Origin: Panicum virgatum
Lineage: Eukaryota > Streptophyta > Magnoliopsida > Poales > Poaceae
Direction: 5' to 3'
DNA: 64,000 nt
Assembly: GCF_016808335.1 (NCBI RefSeq)
Contig: NC_053145.1
Location: forward strand, 25,200,001-25,264,000
Of the stretch, positions 44,264 through 56,234 are shown piece by piece (position 1 is the first letter of the stretch; each line of letters begins with the position of its first letter). The notes under the pieces are model-generated. The model saw only the letters and a list, made by a program, of their open reading frames with translations, searched no databases and was not told where the DNA came from. Both the position numbers and the translations under genes were made by a program.

Positions 44264-47200
44264 TGTAACACCCGGTTTATAAAAGAACATAAACCGAGCA
44301 ATCATATACGTGCCAGGATCAAGTCACACGTATACACAACAGAATGAACAGTATATCATAGCACATATCACGAATAAGACAAAATAAATCGAAATACGAA
44401 TGTTGTTTATTACATTAATGACATAAATGTCTGATACAGCGGAAACGAAGTACAAATACGAATAAAAACTCTCCGAAGCTGAGCAGGGCGCCACAGGGAT
44501 GTCGACTAGGAGACGAACGCCTAGAAGTCCTCGTAGTCCTGGTAGCGCTGGACGAACTCCCTCGTGTCGGCAGGAACTGAGCAGCAGTAGCGTAGCCAAG
44601 AGGAAAAAGTAGAGAAGAGGCAAGAGTGAGTACACAACTTGTACTCAACAAGTATAACACAAACTATGAGGCTCTAGGCTGGCTGACTGACTGCATTAGC
44701 TTTTAAGTCTTGGCAAAATTTTATTAAAGCTATTTACTACGAGTTGATGAATTACCATTAACCCAGTTACATAGTAATTAATCAAGATTAAACATGATAC
44801 TACTGAGAACCAGACTGAAACCAAGCCACCAAGGTAACCCCGAGAGGCACCTCCCTCGTCGGAAGGAGACAACCCCACTAATCAAAAGGAGGATCTGGGC
44901 CGCTCATAACCGTGAGCACGGCTAGTATACCAGTTTTACACTCTGCAGAGGTTGCACATCTTTACCCACAAGTCGTGAGCTACGCTAGAGGTTCATCACA
45001 CTTCCTTAGGTGAGATGACTAGCGACTCACTACGAGGCCTTTACAAAGAATCTCGTTGGTAGGGAGTAACCGCGAGGGTGGATCGGCGACTATGGAGTAG
45101 GTCTAGTGGGCGTCAAGACACGAAGCACAGCCGAGGTCACTCAGCACGAGGGCCATAGAAGCTTACCGCCCCTGCCCCGCAGGTAAGTTACTCCAAACCA
45201 AAAAGATCTAATTATTACGCCAAGTCTATCCCATTCTAGCCTTGTGGTAGCACTGTTGTCCCAGGTTGTCGCTCTATGAACCAGTCTTTATGGAGAGTGG
45301 CCAACCAAGCACTAAGCACCGTGCTGGCCCCCTAAACCATGTTTCTACAAAAACCATATTTTAACGAGAAGTGAGCCACCCAAGCACGAAGCACAGAGGG
45401 CCACTCTCAGAATTAAGTTCAAGTAAACCATTAATCAAAATTAATTAAAAAGGACTAGAATGTGTTATAGCGCAGCAACCTAGCACAACTAACCAAAATG
45501 CAACCCAAAGGTATATATAAAGGATATAAAGTGGCTAGGAAAGTCCTTATAGGCATACAGTATTAAAATGCAGTATGAAATTGTATTTAAAAGTGATAGG
45601 TTGTTCATGTTACACTTGCCTTCCTCGTACTGCTCTGGCTGCTGCTCGAACTACTCCGAAGACGACTGCTCCGGGTACTGGTACTGGGGCTCCTCAGATG
45701 AATCAATGTCTACTGACGAACACATGGCCAAAACAATGCACAATAATAAGCATACAAGCAAACACTAATAAAAACTAAGAAACAGTACATCAATACATAA
45801 AACAGCACACTAAACTAGTCTAAAACTATTCTACGCGTTACAACGATCACGTGGACATAAAGAACGCCTAAAACGGAGCTAAAACGCATAATCTAAGCCA
45901 AAAACAAGTTCTAGGGGCTTATTTGTAATAAAAACAGGGTTCCAGGGGCTTTTCTGCTAAAACTGAGGGCCTAAACGTAATTAAACTAAAGCTTCAGGGT
46001 CTAACTCGCAAAAACTTCAAGCCTGGACTGCGGGTACTATTTTTAAGAAACTCAGGGGGCTACACGTTAAAACCAGGACTTAAATCTAATTATTTTTGAA
46101 CTACCAGGGACGGCGGGTTTATTAAAGAAAAATCCAGGGTCTCTTTAACAAAAATGCCAGGGCGAACCGGTAAGATTGGATCTAGGCGCTTGGATCGGGA
46201 TCGGACGGTTCAGATCTAAACAACTGGGGTTCTAATCGCGGCCGTCGATCCGAGATCGGGCGGCCAGGGCGGTTCGGGCGCGTGGGGGCGGCGGCGCTCG
46301 CCCGCCGACGACTCTGCTTCGCGGCGGCGGGGCGGAAGCTCGCCGGAGCTCGCCACAAGTGGCGTTACAGGGCTCAACTCGACCAGGTTTTAGGTCCAGG
46401 GGAACGCGCACCGCTTAGCTAACCCAACCACGGCCTCGGCGCAGGGCCGTGGCACGGCGGCGTGCGAGCGCAGCGGCGGGGCGGGTCGGCGTCACGCCGG
46501 AGAGAAATTGTGCGCGGTGCAGGGAGCAGATAAGGGGTAACAGGGCACGGGAAGTTTCATTACCGCGACGCGAATGTCCTGGGGTGCGTAGAGACGGAAG
46601 AACGGTGGTGCAGGGGCGGATTCGCGGCGGCACGGCGGAGCTCCGATGACCAAAATTGGCGCAGGCGCGAACTGCGGTCGGGGCAGCGAGTCCGGGGGCG
46701 AACCTGGCCCCAAGACGAAGCTTCTGCGGCGGATCTCGGTGGCAGGGGCGCAGCGGAGCTTTGGGACCACGGTGGCGTAGGAGGTGTCGCACGGCGGAGC
46801 GGGGATGCGGCGCTGGGGTTTGGAGGCTCTGGTGGCGGCGGTGGAGAGGTGGGGTTCGGAGGAGGGCCGGGGACCCTTCTTATAGGGCGGCGGCGGCCTT
46901 GGCGTGCGCGCCTGGCGTGGGAGATCCCGCCGGGAAAAGTGGCGTGACGAGCGTGGTCGTTGCGCGAAGAAGGGGGTGAAGCTGACGCGTGGGCCCGGGA
47001 GCGCAGCGAGACGGGGAGGGCGACGCGCGCGGTGGAGTGGGGCGAGCGGGCTGAGTGGCGACGCGGGGTAGGCCGGCCTGCGGGGCGTGCGGAGTTGGGC
47101 CGCGCTGGCGCGAGCGCGTTTGCTGGGCCGAGGTGAGGGCCGGGGTCGCTGGGCCCGCGCAGAGGTGTGGGTCGGGCCGAGTGCGTGGGAAGCGGCCCGC

Positions 47201-47542
47201 TGGGAGAGGGAAAAGAAGAGTGGGCTGAGAGGGGTTGGGCTTGGGCTGCTGTTGGGTTTGGGATTTGTTGGGTTTTCTTCTCTTTTTATTTCTAAACTTT
47301 TCTATTCCTAATTCAAACAAGGTTTGAATTCAAATACAAATTTGAATTCAACCACACTCAAATCATTGGAAGTATGCACCAGCATGAATGCAACATCAAA
47401 ATCTAAACCTATGATAAAATTTTAATTACTTATAGAACAAAAATTTAGATTAAATGCAAGTCTAACACAATAAACCTTAGAAATTTAAATAAAGCCATTT
47501 AAATTTATTAATAAATGCTGAAATTTAAATTAGGGTGTTACA
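44264..47542 (-). repeat. 3' LTR of the complete CHR1 element
   Basis: 3279 bp. On the minus strand U3 is short (47542 to about 46890), with a TATA-like CTATAAGAAGG within 46874-46887. The transcribed R-U5 would be about 2.6 kb, starting in the GC-rich block. The GAGTACA..TGTACTC hairpin is near 44626-44644. Confidence 0.95.
46874..46887 (-). promoter_or_regulatory. Putative TATA box of the CHR1 LTR
   Basis: The minus strand reads CCCTATAAGAAGGG. The same sequence is at 55339-55352 in the 5' LTR, where it would drive the genomic RNA. Placement rests on sequence alone. Confidence 0.55.
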
Positions 47543-47578
47543 TACCCTACCCCCTTAAAGAAATCTCGTCCCCGAGAT
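47543..47578 (-). promoter_or_regulatory. Polypurine tract region of CHR1
   Basis: On the minus strand, GGGGACGAGATTTCTTTAAG is followed by a GGGGGTAGGGT purine run directly before the 3' LTR. The same block is kept at 15707-15740. CHR2 has an analogous CTCGGGG..GGGGGGGG tract at 62304-62340. Confidence 0.8.
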
Positions 47579-50500
47579 TTAACTGGGCTGGCTAGCAAAG
47601 AGATCTGGATATGTCTTCATCAGCTCATCTTCTCGCTCCCATGTAGCCTCAGCTTCACTGTGATGACTCCACTGAACTCTGCACATCTTGATGCGCTTGT
47701 TCCGAGTAACTCTCTCTGATGTCTCCAGAATCTTCACCGGATGCTCAGTATAAGTCAGATCTTCCTGTACATCCACTCCATCCAGTGGTGCCTGCTCCTC
47801 AGGTACTCACAGACATCTCTTCAGCTGAGATATATGGAAGACATCATGAACTCCTGAGAGGCTGAGAGGTAACTCCAGGCGATAGGCAACTTCGCCTTTC
47901 CGCTCTAGCACCTTGAATGGCCCCACATACCGAGGTGCTAACTTCCCCTTGACATTAAACCTGCGGATTCCTCTCATCGGAGACACCTTCAGATACACAT
48001 AATCACCGACACTGAAAGTCAGGTCTCTCCGTTTGCCATCTGCATACCTCTTCTGTCTGCTCTGTGCAATCCTCATATTTTCTCGCACAGCCTGAACCAT
48101 CTTCTCTGCATCATCTATGATCTCAGGGCCAAAGAGCCGCTTCTCACCAATCTGATCCCAATAGAGAGGAGTCCTGCACTTTCTGCCATACAATGCCTCA
48201 AAGGGGGACTTCTTCAGATTGGCCTGATAGCTGTTGTTACATGAGAACTCAGCATAAGACAGGCACTTATCCCAACTAGTACCGTACTGAATGGCACAAG
48301 CTCTCAGCATATCCTCCAACACTTGGTTGGTTCTCTCTGTCTGCCCATCTGTCTGAGGGTGATAAGCCGTACTGAAACGCAGCTTCGTATCCAAAGAATC
48401 GTGAAGCTGCTCCCAGAACTGAGAAGTGAACTGAGACTTTCTGTCAGATATGATCTTCTTGGGCACACCATGCAAGTAGACAATCCGAGAGATGTACAAC
48501 TCTGCAAGTCTAGCACCGGAGTAAGTAGTGTTCACTGGAATGAAGTGAGCAACTTTCGTCAGACGATCCACTACTACCCATATGGAGTTGTACCCTTTCT
48601 GAGTACGAGGCAACCGAACAATGAAGTCCATGGTGATCTCCTCCCATTTCCACTCTGGAATCTTCAAAGGCTGTAACAGACCTGCTGGCCTCTGGTGCTC
48701 AGCCTTGACATGCTGACAGGTGTCACAAATAGCCACGTATTCTGCCACTGAACGCTTCATCCCATACCACCAGAAACGTTCCTTCAGATCATAATACATC
48801 TTCGTGCTGCCCGGATGAATAGAATAAGTTGTATCATGGGCCTCACTCAGAATCAACTTCCAGAGATCATGCACATCAGGCAAGCAAATCCGGTTCTTGT
48901 ACCACAAGGTACCATGATCATCCTCTCTGAAATGAGGAGCCTTGCCCTTCTTGAGCAACTCACGAATCTCCTGCAGCTTCTCATCATCTTTCTGATGCTG
49001 CCTGATCTCTGCCTCTAAAGTCGGTACTGCCTCAAACGCTGCACTGGATGTATGATGCAAGAAGCCCAGACTCAACTGCTCGAACTCCTCGCATAACTCT
49101 GCAGGCATCTGGAAAGCCACGGCCATGTTGACATAACTTCTTCTGCTCAGAGCATCTGCTACAACATTGGCCTTGCCCGGATGATAGTGAATCTCCATGT
49201 CATAATCCTTGACCAACTCTAGCCATCTTCTCTGCCGCATATTCAGCTCATTCTGCGTGAAAATGTACTTGAGGCTCTTGTGATCAGTGTAGATATCACA
49301 CCGCTGCCCATACAAGTAATGCCTCCAAATCTTCAGAGCATGTACGACTGCGGCTAACTCAAGATCATGAGTGGAATAGTTCAGCTCATGACGACGTAAC
49401 TGCCGTGAAGCATAAGCAATCACTCTGCCCTCCTGCATCAGAACACACCCAAGACCATCCTTCGAAGCATCACAATACACCGTGAACCTCTTGGTCTGGT
49501 CTGGCAGAGTCAGGACTGGCGCCGTAGTCAACCTTTTCTTCAGCTCATCAAAGGCCCTCTGACGCTCATCAGTCCACATGAAAGCCACATTTTTCTCCAG
49601 CAAAGAAGTCAAAGGCTTCGCGATCTTGGAGAAATTCTCAATGAACCTCCGATAATATCCAGCTAAGCCCAAGAATGACCTGACTTCCTTTACTGTCTGC
49701 GGTGTCTCCCACTCTAGCACATCCTTCACCTTGCTCGGATCAACAGCAATGCCTCCCTGATAGATAACATGACCGAGGAATGGAACCTCGTCAATCTAGA
49801 ACTCACACTTGCTGAACTTGGCATACAACTGATGCTCCCTCAGTCTCTGCAATACGAGTCTCAGATGCTCCTCATGCCCTTCTTCTGTCTTGGAGAAGAT
49901 CAGAATATCATCAATGAAAATCACCACAAAGACATCCAGATAGTCCATGAAAACCATGTTCATCAGATGCATGAAGAATGCCGGGGCATTAGTCAAGCCG
50001 AAGGACATGACCGTATACTCATATAGCCCGTACTTGCAGGTGAATGCCGTCTTCGGAATATCCCCAGGACGGATCCTCAGCTGAAAATAACCCGAACGAA
50101 GATCAATCTTCGAGAATATATGAGCACCTCGAAGCAAATCAAAGAGATCCTCAATACGGGGCAGTGGATGCTTGTTCTTGATAGTGACTGCATTCAGCTC
50201 CCGATAATCCACACACATCCTCTTCGAGCCATCCTTCTTATCTACCAGCAATAATGGAAAAGCCCAAGGAGAGAAGCTGCGACGGATATAGCCCTTGGCT
50301 AGCAACTCATCAATAGTTTTCTTGACTTCTTCATGCTCTATAGGTGCCATACGGTAGGGCCGCTTTGCAATAGGAGCTGTGCCAGGCAAGAGATCAATAC
50401 AAAACTCAATGGCGCGTTTAGGCGGCATACCTGGCAGATCATCCGGAAAGACATCCGGGAATTCAGACACCACGCGAATACCGTCTGTGGGTCTAGCCTC

Positions 50501-50851
50501 CATCTGATGAAGAAATCCAGAAGGCTCTGAAGCACTGATTGTCACCTCTTGGCCATCAGATGCTGACAAGTGAATTGTCCGCTGAGCACAATCAATACGG
50601 ACTCCCCATCTGGTAAGGGTCTCCATGCCCAAGATCACATCTATCCCCGAGGAGTCAATAACTATCAAGCCAGTGCGGAATTCTACCCCCTTTATGACAA
50701 TATTAACTCTGGAGCATATAGAACAAGTACGAATCTGACCCCCAGGTGAGGTAACTACCATAGCTGTCCTCATACAAGAAACCGGTATACCATGCTGCTC
50801 GGCAAATGACTTGGAAATGAAAGAATGAGTAGCACCGGTATCGAAAAGCAC
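47579..50851 (-). pseudogene. pol of CHR1: protease, RT, RNase H, integrase, chromodomain
   Basis: One frame with two nonsense codons. Protease: [15 protein letters not shown] (about 50850-50800), active-site [43 protein letters not shown] and [10 protein letters not shown] (catalytic IDD near 49912). RNase [14 protein letters not shown] (from about 49480), [13 protein letters not shown] and YTDHKSL. Integrase: zinc finger H..H..CDTC (about 48840-48715), then DDE residues in [17 protein letters not shown] and GQTERTNQ. Chromodomain: HPVKILETSERVTRNKRIK to TWEREDELMK (47600-47750), stop TAA 47579-47581. Nonsense codons are TAG at 49796-49798 and TGA at 47807-47809. The frame to gag is offset by one extra base at 50852. 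Confidence 0.95.
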
Positions 50852-52156
50852 TTGTAGCGGGGTGAGAGTTGACCATGAACGTACCAATAACCATGTTAGG
50901 AGCCTCGGCCGCTGACTCGGCCGTCACGTGGTTCACCCGACCCTGTGCTGGCGCCCTGGGCTGAGCTGGGCGCCCCTGCTGTCCCGCCTGCGCCTTCCAG
51001 GGGCAAGTGTTGGCGTAGTGCCCCGGCTAGCCACAGTGATAGTAGACGCGTGCAAGTGTCGAAGCCTGCTGTCCGGTAGGAGCTGCCGGACGTGGAGCCC
51101 GCGGTGCTGGCGGAGCTGGTGGAGCACGAGCCGGAGGTGCCGGTAACCTCGGGCCCTGACCTGCCTGCTGCTGCTGTCGAGGCGGGTACTGCTGCGGTAG
51201 CCTCTGCTGGTACTGCTGAGGAGGCCGGTACTGAGGCTGCTGGTACTGCTGGGGCGGCTGGAGTCGTGGACGAGTGTTGCTGCCGGAAGCAACGGGGACA
51301 ATCTTCCTCTTCTTGTCCTCCATCTCCAAGTGCTTACGCTCAGTGTCGAGCGCACTGTCAACCAGATGGTTGAAGTCGTCGAAGCGGAGGTTGAGCAGCG
51401 CGTACTGGTGGTAGTCCTCGAGGCCCTCCATGAAGTGCTCCTGCTTCTTGCGGTCATCCGCAACATCGGCAGGGGCATAGCGAGCCAGCTGAAGAAAGCG
51501 ATCTCGATACTCCGTGACCGACATAGTCCCCTGAAGCGACAAAGACAGATAGATATCGAAAGATTAACTCAGGGTTCATAAGGATAGAACAAGGGGCAAT
51601 AGCTCAAAATGAACCGCTGAATGATTATATTTAAGATTACCTGCTTCAGTGCAAGGAACTCCTTCTGCTTCATCTTCATAACGCCCGCGGGGACGTTGTG
51701 GTTGCGGAAACGCTCCCTGAACTGGAGCCAAGTGAGAGCCTCGCGGTCATGAACTGGGTGGGACTCCCACCAGTCCAAAGCTGCCCCTCGCAGCTATCCT
51801 GCTGCGTACAAGACTCGCTCCCGATCATCGCACTGGGCGATGTCCAGCTGACGCTCCACTGCACGGAACTAGTCGTCAGCCTGAAGAGGGTCGGACGTGT
51901 GAGAGAACGTCGGCGGGTGACCCCTCAGGAACTCAGCACGCCTGTCGTGAGGCTGCGGCGGTGGAGGAGGTGGAGGCTGAGTGTGAGCCTACTGAAGAGC
52001 CTGAACAGTGTTGTTCAGGGTGGCCATCATCTGCATCTGGAGCTGGAAGTACTGCTCCGGAGTCAAAGGTGGAGGCATCGGGATCCCGGTCCCCTAGGTG
52101 TTCTGCCCCTGGTTGTTCTGCCCCTGCTGGTCAGAACCACGCCTGGTGTTCACCAT
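50852..52156 (-). pseudogene. gag of CHR1, with a probable intron
   Basis: ATG at 52156 begins MVNTRRGSDQQGQNNQG. A capsid-type core follows: RAVERQLDIAQCDDRERV, then LDWWESHPVHDREALTWLQF and ALKQ, where a 110-bp stretch with GT..AG ends interrupts. It resumes with GTMSVTEYRDRFLQLARYAP, a Gln/Pro-rich linker and a CCHC knuckle (YHCG..PGHYANTC) in which the residue after CG is a TAG (51027-51029). Other TAG codons are at 52094-52096, 51989-51991, 51869-51871 and 51794-51796. Downstream of the knuckle the frame reads to MVNSHPAT and then needs a one-base shift to enter protease. Confidence 0.92.
51531..51640 (-). other. Intron-like sequence in CHR1 gag
   Basis: On the minus strand the donor is CAG/GTAATC and the acceptor GTCGCTTCAG/GGG, 110 bp apart and in phase 0. 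It joins ALKQ directly to GTMSVTEYRDRF, the order expected of related gags. It has a T/C-rich tail (CTATCTGTCTTTGTCGCTT) and a GTTAATC branch-like site about 35-40 bp before the acceptor. It contains stops and is not a multiple of three. It could also be a small unrelated insertion, but the exact splice-like junctions argue against that. Confidence 0.7.
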
Positions 52157-52710
52157 CTGATTTTGGACAAAAGATTTCACGAGTAAGGATATTGCAGGAA
52201 TAAATTCAGATGGATATGATAACTCTTTGCGGAAAAAGACTCTGCCATGATAAAGCAGACAGGATAGAGTGGACTGTTTTACCCCCAACGATCTAACTCA
52301 TTTTATTAATTAGTTAACTTTAACATAAGAGTGATTTTCTCTAAACAAATTTAAACTACTAAGCTATACAATCATTCAAAAATCCAAATCAAGCATGTAG
52401 CATAATAACAAGTAGACAATTTTCACGGCTTAGCCGAGTTTAGCAAAAGACTCGACTAACACAATGCGTCGCAGAACGTGCTATCGTATTATTATAAAAG
52501 GGTCATCTAGCTATACTCATGGTGGTCAGATGACTGATTCAGGCCAAAATCTACGAAAACTATTCTTCAGAGAGAGAAATCAAGGCAAGAAGGGTAAAAG
52601 TCATAGAAGTCAAGGGGCATAATAGTAAAATAGTTTCAGCAAACAAGGGTTGGAGAGAGGAAGTCCTAAAACTCGACCAGTTCTATCTAGGCTTCATCCT
52701 ACAGTCGATA

Positions 52711-52724
52711 CGGCTCTGATACCA
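52711..52724 (-). promoter_or_regulatory. Primer-binding site of CHR1 (initiator tRNA-Met)
   Basis: The minus strand reads TGGTATCAGAGCCG, the standard site complementary to plant initiator tRNA-Met. It lies 3 bp inside the 5' LTR. Confidence 0.95.
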
Positions 52725-52727
52725 CTC

Positions 52728-55700
52728 TGTAACACCTGGTTTATAAAAGAACATAAACCGAGCAATCATATACGTGCCAGGATCAAGTCACACGTATATA
52801 CAACAGAATGAACAGTATATCACAGCACATATCACGAATAAGACATAATAAATCGAAATACGAATGTTGTTTATTACATTAATGACATAAATATCTGATA
52901 CAGCGGAAACGAAGTACAAATACGAATAAAAACTCTCCGAAGCTGAGCAGGGCGCCACAGGGACGTCGACTGGGAGACGAACGCCTAGAAGTCCTCGTAG
53001 TCCTGGTAGCGCTAGACGAACTCCCTCGTGTCGGCAGGAACTGAGCAGCAGTAGCGTAGCCAAGAGGAAAAAGTAGAGAAGAGGCAAGAGTGAGTACACA
53101 ACTTGTACTCAACAAGTATAACACAAACTATGAGGCTCTAGGCTGGCTGACTGACTGCATTAGCTTTTAAGTCTTGGCAAAATTTTATTAAAGCTATTTA
53201 CTACGAGTTGATGAATTACCATTAACCCAGTTACATAGTAATTAATCAAGATTAAACATGATACTACTGAGAACCAGACTGAAACCAAGCCACCAAGGTA
53301 ACCCCGAGAGGCACCTCCCTCGTCGGAAGGAGACAACCCCACTAATCAAAAGGAGGATCTGGGCCGCTCATAACCGTGAGCACGGCTAGTATACCAGTTT
53401 TACACTCTGCAGAGGTTGCACATCTTTACCCACAAGTCGTGAGCTACGCTAGAGGTTCATCACACTTCCTTAGGTGAGATGACTAGCGACTCACTACGAG
53501 GCCTTTACAAAGAATCTCGTTGGTAGGGAGTAACTGCGAGGGTGGATCGGCGACTATGGAGCAGGTCTAGTGGGCGTCAAGACACGAAGCACAGCCGAGG
53601 TCACTCAGCACGAGGGCCATAGAAGCTTACCGCCCCTGCCCCGCAGGTAAGTTACTCCAAACCAAAAAGATCTAATTATTACGCCAAGTCTATCCCATTC
53701 TAGCCTTGTGGTAGCGCTGTTGTCCCAGGTTGTCGCTCTATGAACCGGTCTTTATGGAGAGTGGCCAACCAAGCACTAAGCACCGTGCTGGCCCCCTAAA
53801 CCATGTTTCTACAAAAACCATATTTTAACGAGACGTGAGCCACCCAAGCACGAAGCACAGAGGGCCACTCTCAGAATTAAGTTCAAGTAAACCATTAATC
53901 AAAATTAATTAAAAAGGACCAGAATGTGTTATAGCATAGCAACCTAGCACAACTAATCAAAATGCAACCCAAAGGTATATATAAAGGATATAAAGTGGCT
54001 AGGAAAGTCCTTATAGGCATACAGTATTAAAATGTAGTATGAAATTGTATTTAAAAGTGATAGGTTGTTCATGTTACACTTGCCTTCCTCGTACTGCTTT
54101 GGCTGCTGCTCGAACTGCTCTGAAGACGGCTGCTCCGGGTACTGGTACTGGGGCTCCTCAGATGGATCAATGTCTACTCACGAACACATGGCCAAAACAA
54201 TGCATAATAATAAGCATACAAGCAAACACTAATAAAAACTAAGAAACAGTACATCAATACATAAAAACAGCACACTAAACTAGTCTAAAACTATTCTACG
54301 CATTACAATGATCGCGTGGACATAAAGAACGCCTAAAACGGAGCTAAAACGCATAATCTAGGCCAAAAACAAGTTCTAGGGGCTTATTTGTAATAAAAAC
54401 AGGGTTCCATGGGCTTTTCTGCTAAAACCGAGGGCCTAAACATAATTAAACTAAAGCTTCAGGGTCTAACTCGCAAAAACTTCAAGCTTGGACTGCGGGT
54501 ACTATTTTAAAGAAACTCAGGGGGCTACACGTTAAAACCAGGACTTAAATCTAATTATTTTTGAACTACCAGGGACGGCGAGTTTATTAAAGAAAAATCC
54601 AGGGTCTCTTTAACAAAAACGCCAGGGCAAACCGGTAAGATTGGATCTAGGTGCTTGGATCGGGATCGGACGGTTCAGATCTAAACAACTGGGGTTCTAA
54701 TCGCGGCCGTCGATCCGAGATCGGGCGGCCAGGGCGGTTCGGGCGCGTGGGGGCGGCGGCGCTCGCCCGCCGACGACTCTGCTCCGCGGCGGCGGGGCGG
54801 AAGCTCGCCGGAGCTCGCCACAAGTGGCGTTACAGGGCTCAACTCGACCAGGTTTTAGGTCCAGGGGAACACGCACCGCTTAGCTAACCCAACCACGGCC
54901 TCGGCGCAGGGCCGTGGCACGGCGGCGTGCGAGCGCAGCGGCGGGGCGGGTCGTCGTCAGGCCGGTGAGAAATCGTGCGCGGTGCAGGGAGCAGATAAGG
55001 GGTAATAGGGCACGGGAAGTTTCATTACCGCGACGCGAATGTCCTGGGGTGCATAGAGACGGAAGAACGGTGGTGCAGGGGCGGATTCGCGGTGGCACGG
55101 CGGAGCTCCGATGACCAAAATTGGCGCAGGCGCGAACTGCGGTCGGGACAGCGAGTCCGGGGGCGAACCTGGCCCCAAGACGAAGCTTCTGCGGCGGATC
55201 TCCGTGGCGGGGGTGCAGCGGAGCTTTGGGACCACGGCGGCGCAGGAGGTGTCGCGTGGCGGGGCGGGGATGCGGCGCTAGGGTTTGGAGGCTCTGGTGG
55301 CGGCGGTGGAGAGGTGGGGTTCGGAGGAGGGCCGGGGACCCTTCTTATAGGGCGGCGGCGGCCTTGGCGTGCGCGCTTGGCGTGGGAGATCCCGCCGGGA
55401 AAAGCGGCGTGACGAGCGCGGTCGTTGCGCGAGGAAGGGGGTGAAGCTGACGCGTGGGCTCGGGAGCGCAGCGAGACGGGGAGGGCGACGCGCGCGGTGG
55501 AGTGGGGCGAGCGGGCTGAGCGGCGACGCGGGGTAGGCCGGCCTGCGGGGCGTGCGGAGTTGGGCCGCGCTGGCGCGAGCGCGCGTGCTGGGCCGAGGTG
55601 AGGGCCGGGGTTGCTGGGCCCGCGCAGAGGTGTGGGTCGGGCTGAGTGCGTGGGAAGCGGCCCGCTAGGAGAGGGAAAAGAAGAGTGGGCTGAGAGGGGT

Positions 55701-56007
55701 TGGGCTTGGGCTGCTGTTGGGTTTGGGATTTGTTGGGTTTTCTTCTCTTTTTATTTCTAAACTTTTCTATTCCTAATTCAAACAAGGTTTGAATTCAAAT
55801 ACAAATTTGAATTCAACCACACTCAAATCATTGAAAGTATGCACCAGCATGAATGCAACATCAAAATCTAAACCTATGATAAAATTTTAATTACTTATAG
55901 AACAAAAATTTAGATTAAATGCAAGTCTAACACAATAAACCTTAGAAATTTAAATAAAGCCATTTAAATTTATTAATAAATGCTGAAATTTAAATTAGGG
56001 TGTTACA
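52728..56007 (-). repeat. 5' LTR of the complete CHR1 element
   Basis: 3280 bp, collinear with the 3' LTR. The left terminus reads TGTAACACCTGG, so one base of the otherwise perfect 10-bp inverted terminus has changed (C to T). TATA-like sequence is at 55339-55352 and the hairpin near 53090-53108. Confidence 0.95.
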
Positions 56008-56012
56008 ATAAA

Positions 56013-56234
56013 GGAGGTCGGGGTACCTAGATCGGTATGAACGAGCGCAGGGCGCAATATATCAAATCACCACACAGGTCGTAGGGTATTATGCTATTCC
56101 GGCGGCCCGAACCTGTCTAAATTTGTGTCTTGTGTCCTTGCATTTACCTTCAAGTTCCAGATTCGGTGATCTACTCCGAACCATCTCCTATCTTAGGGCA
56201 TCCTAAGGTAGGCGAGCGGTAAAAATACCGACAT
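56013..56234 (+). repeat. 3' LTR of TAT-3, right piece
   Basis: It continues GGAGG.CGGGGTACCTAGATCGG from the TATA box and ends TACCGACA, matching 37771-37993. Confidence 0.92.

Larger units (their letters stand above)
44264..56007 (-). mobile_element. Complete CHR1 element: Tekay/Del-like chromodomain Ty3/gypsy retrotransposon
   Basis: 11,744 bp with 3' LTR 44264-47542, interior 47543-52727 and 5' LTR 52728-56007, flanked by perfect ATAAA duplications (44259-44263 and 56008-56012). It has an initiator-Met primer site, gag, protease, RT, RNase H, integrase and chromodomain, in one coding direction. The LTRs differ by scattered, mostly transition changes; by eye I count about 25-30 in the first 1.6 kb. 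Insertion is thus recent relative to the flanking relics, but the copy is inactive from several nonsense codons and one frameshift. Confidence 0.96.
37606..56234 (+). mobile_element. TAT-3: small non-autonomous Tat derivative, heavily nested
   Basis: 5' LTR 37606-37993, primer site from 37996, short interior, and 3' LTR in two pieces (44103-44263 and 56013-56234). Without inserts the element is only about 2.6 kb. Flanks are TGAAC (37601-37605) and TGGAC (56235-56239), a target duplication with one mismatch. It sits in the gag of TAT-2 in opposite orientation. It holds a CHR2 solo LTR in its interior and the complete CHR1 element in its 3' LTR. It has no convincing coding region. Confidence 0.85.

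Noticed and set aside
44324..44660. Leu-rich, signal-peptide-like ORFs at the left end of every CHR1 LTR
   Set aside because: They recur because the LTR recurs. They lack an ATG start (they open at GTG), two frames overlap the same bases, and the reading is altered between copies.
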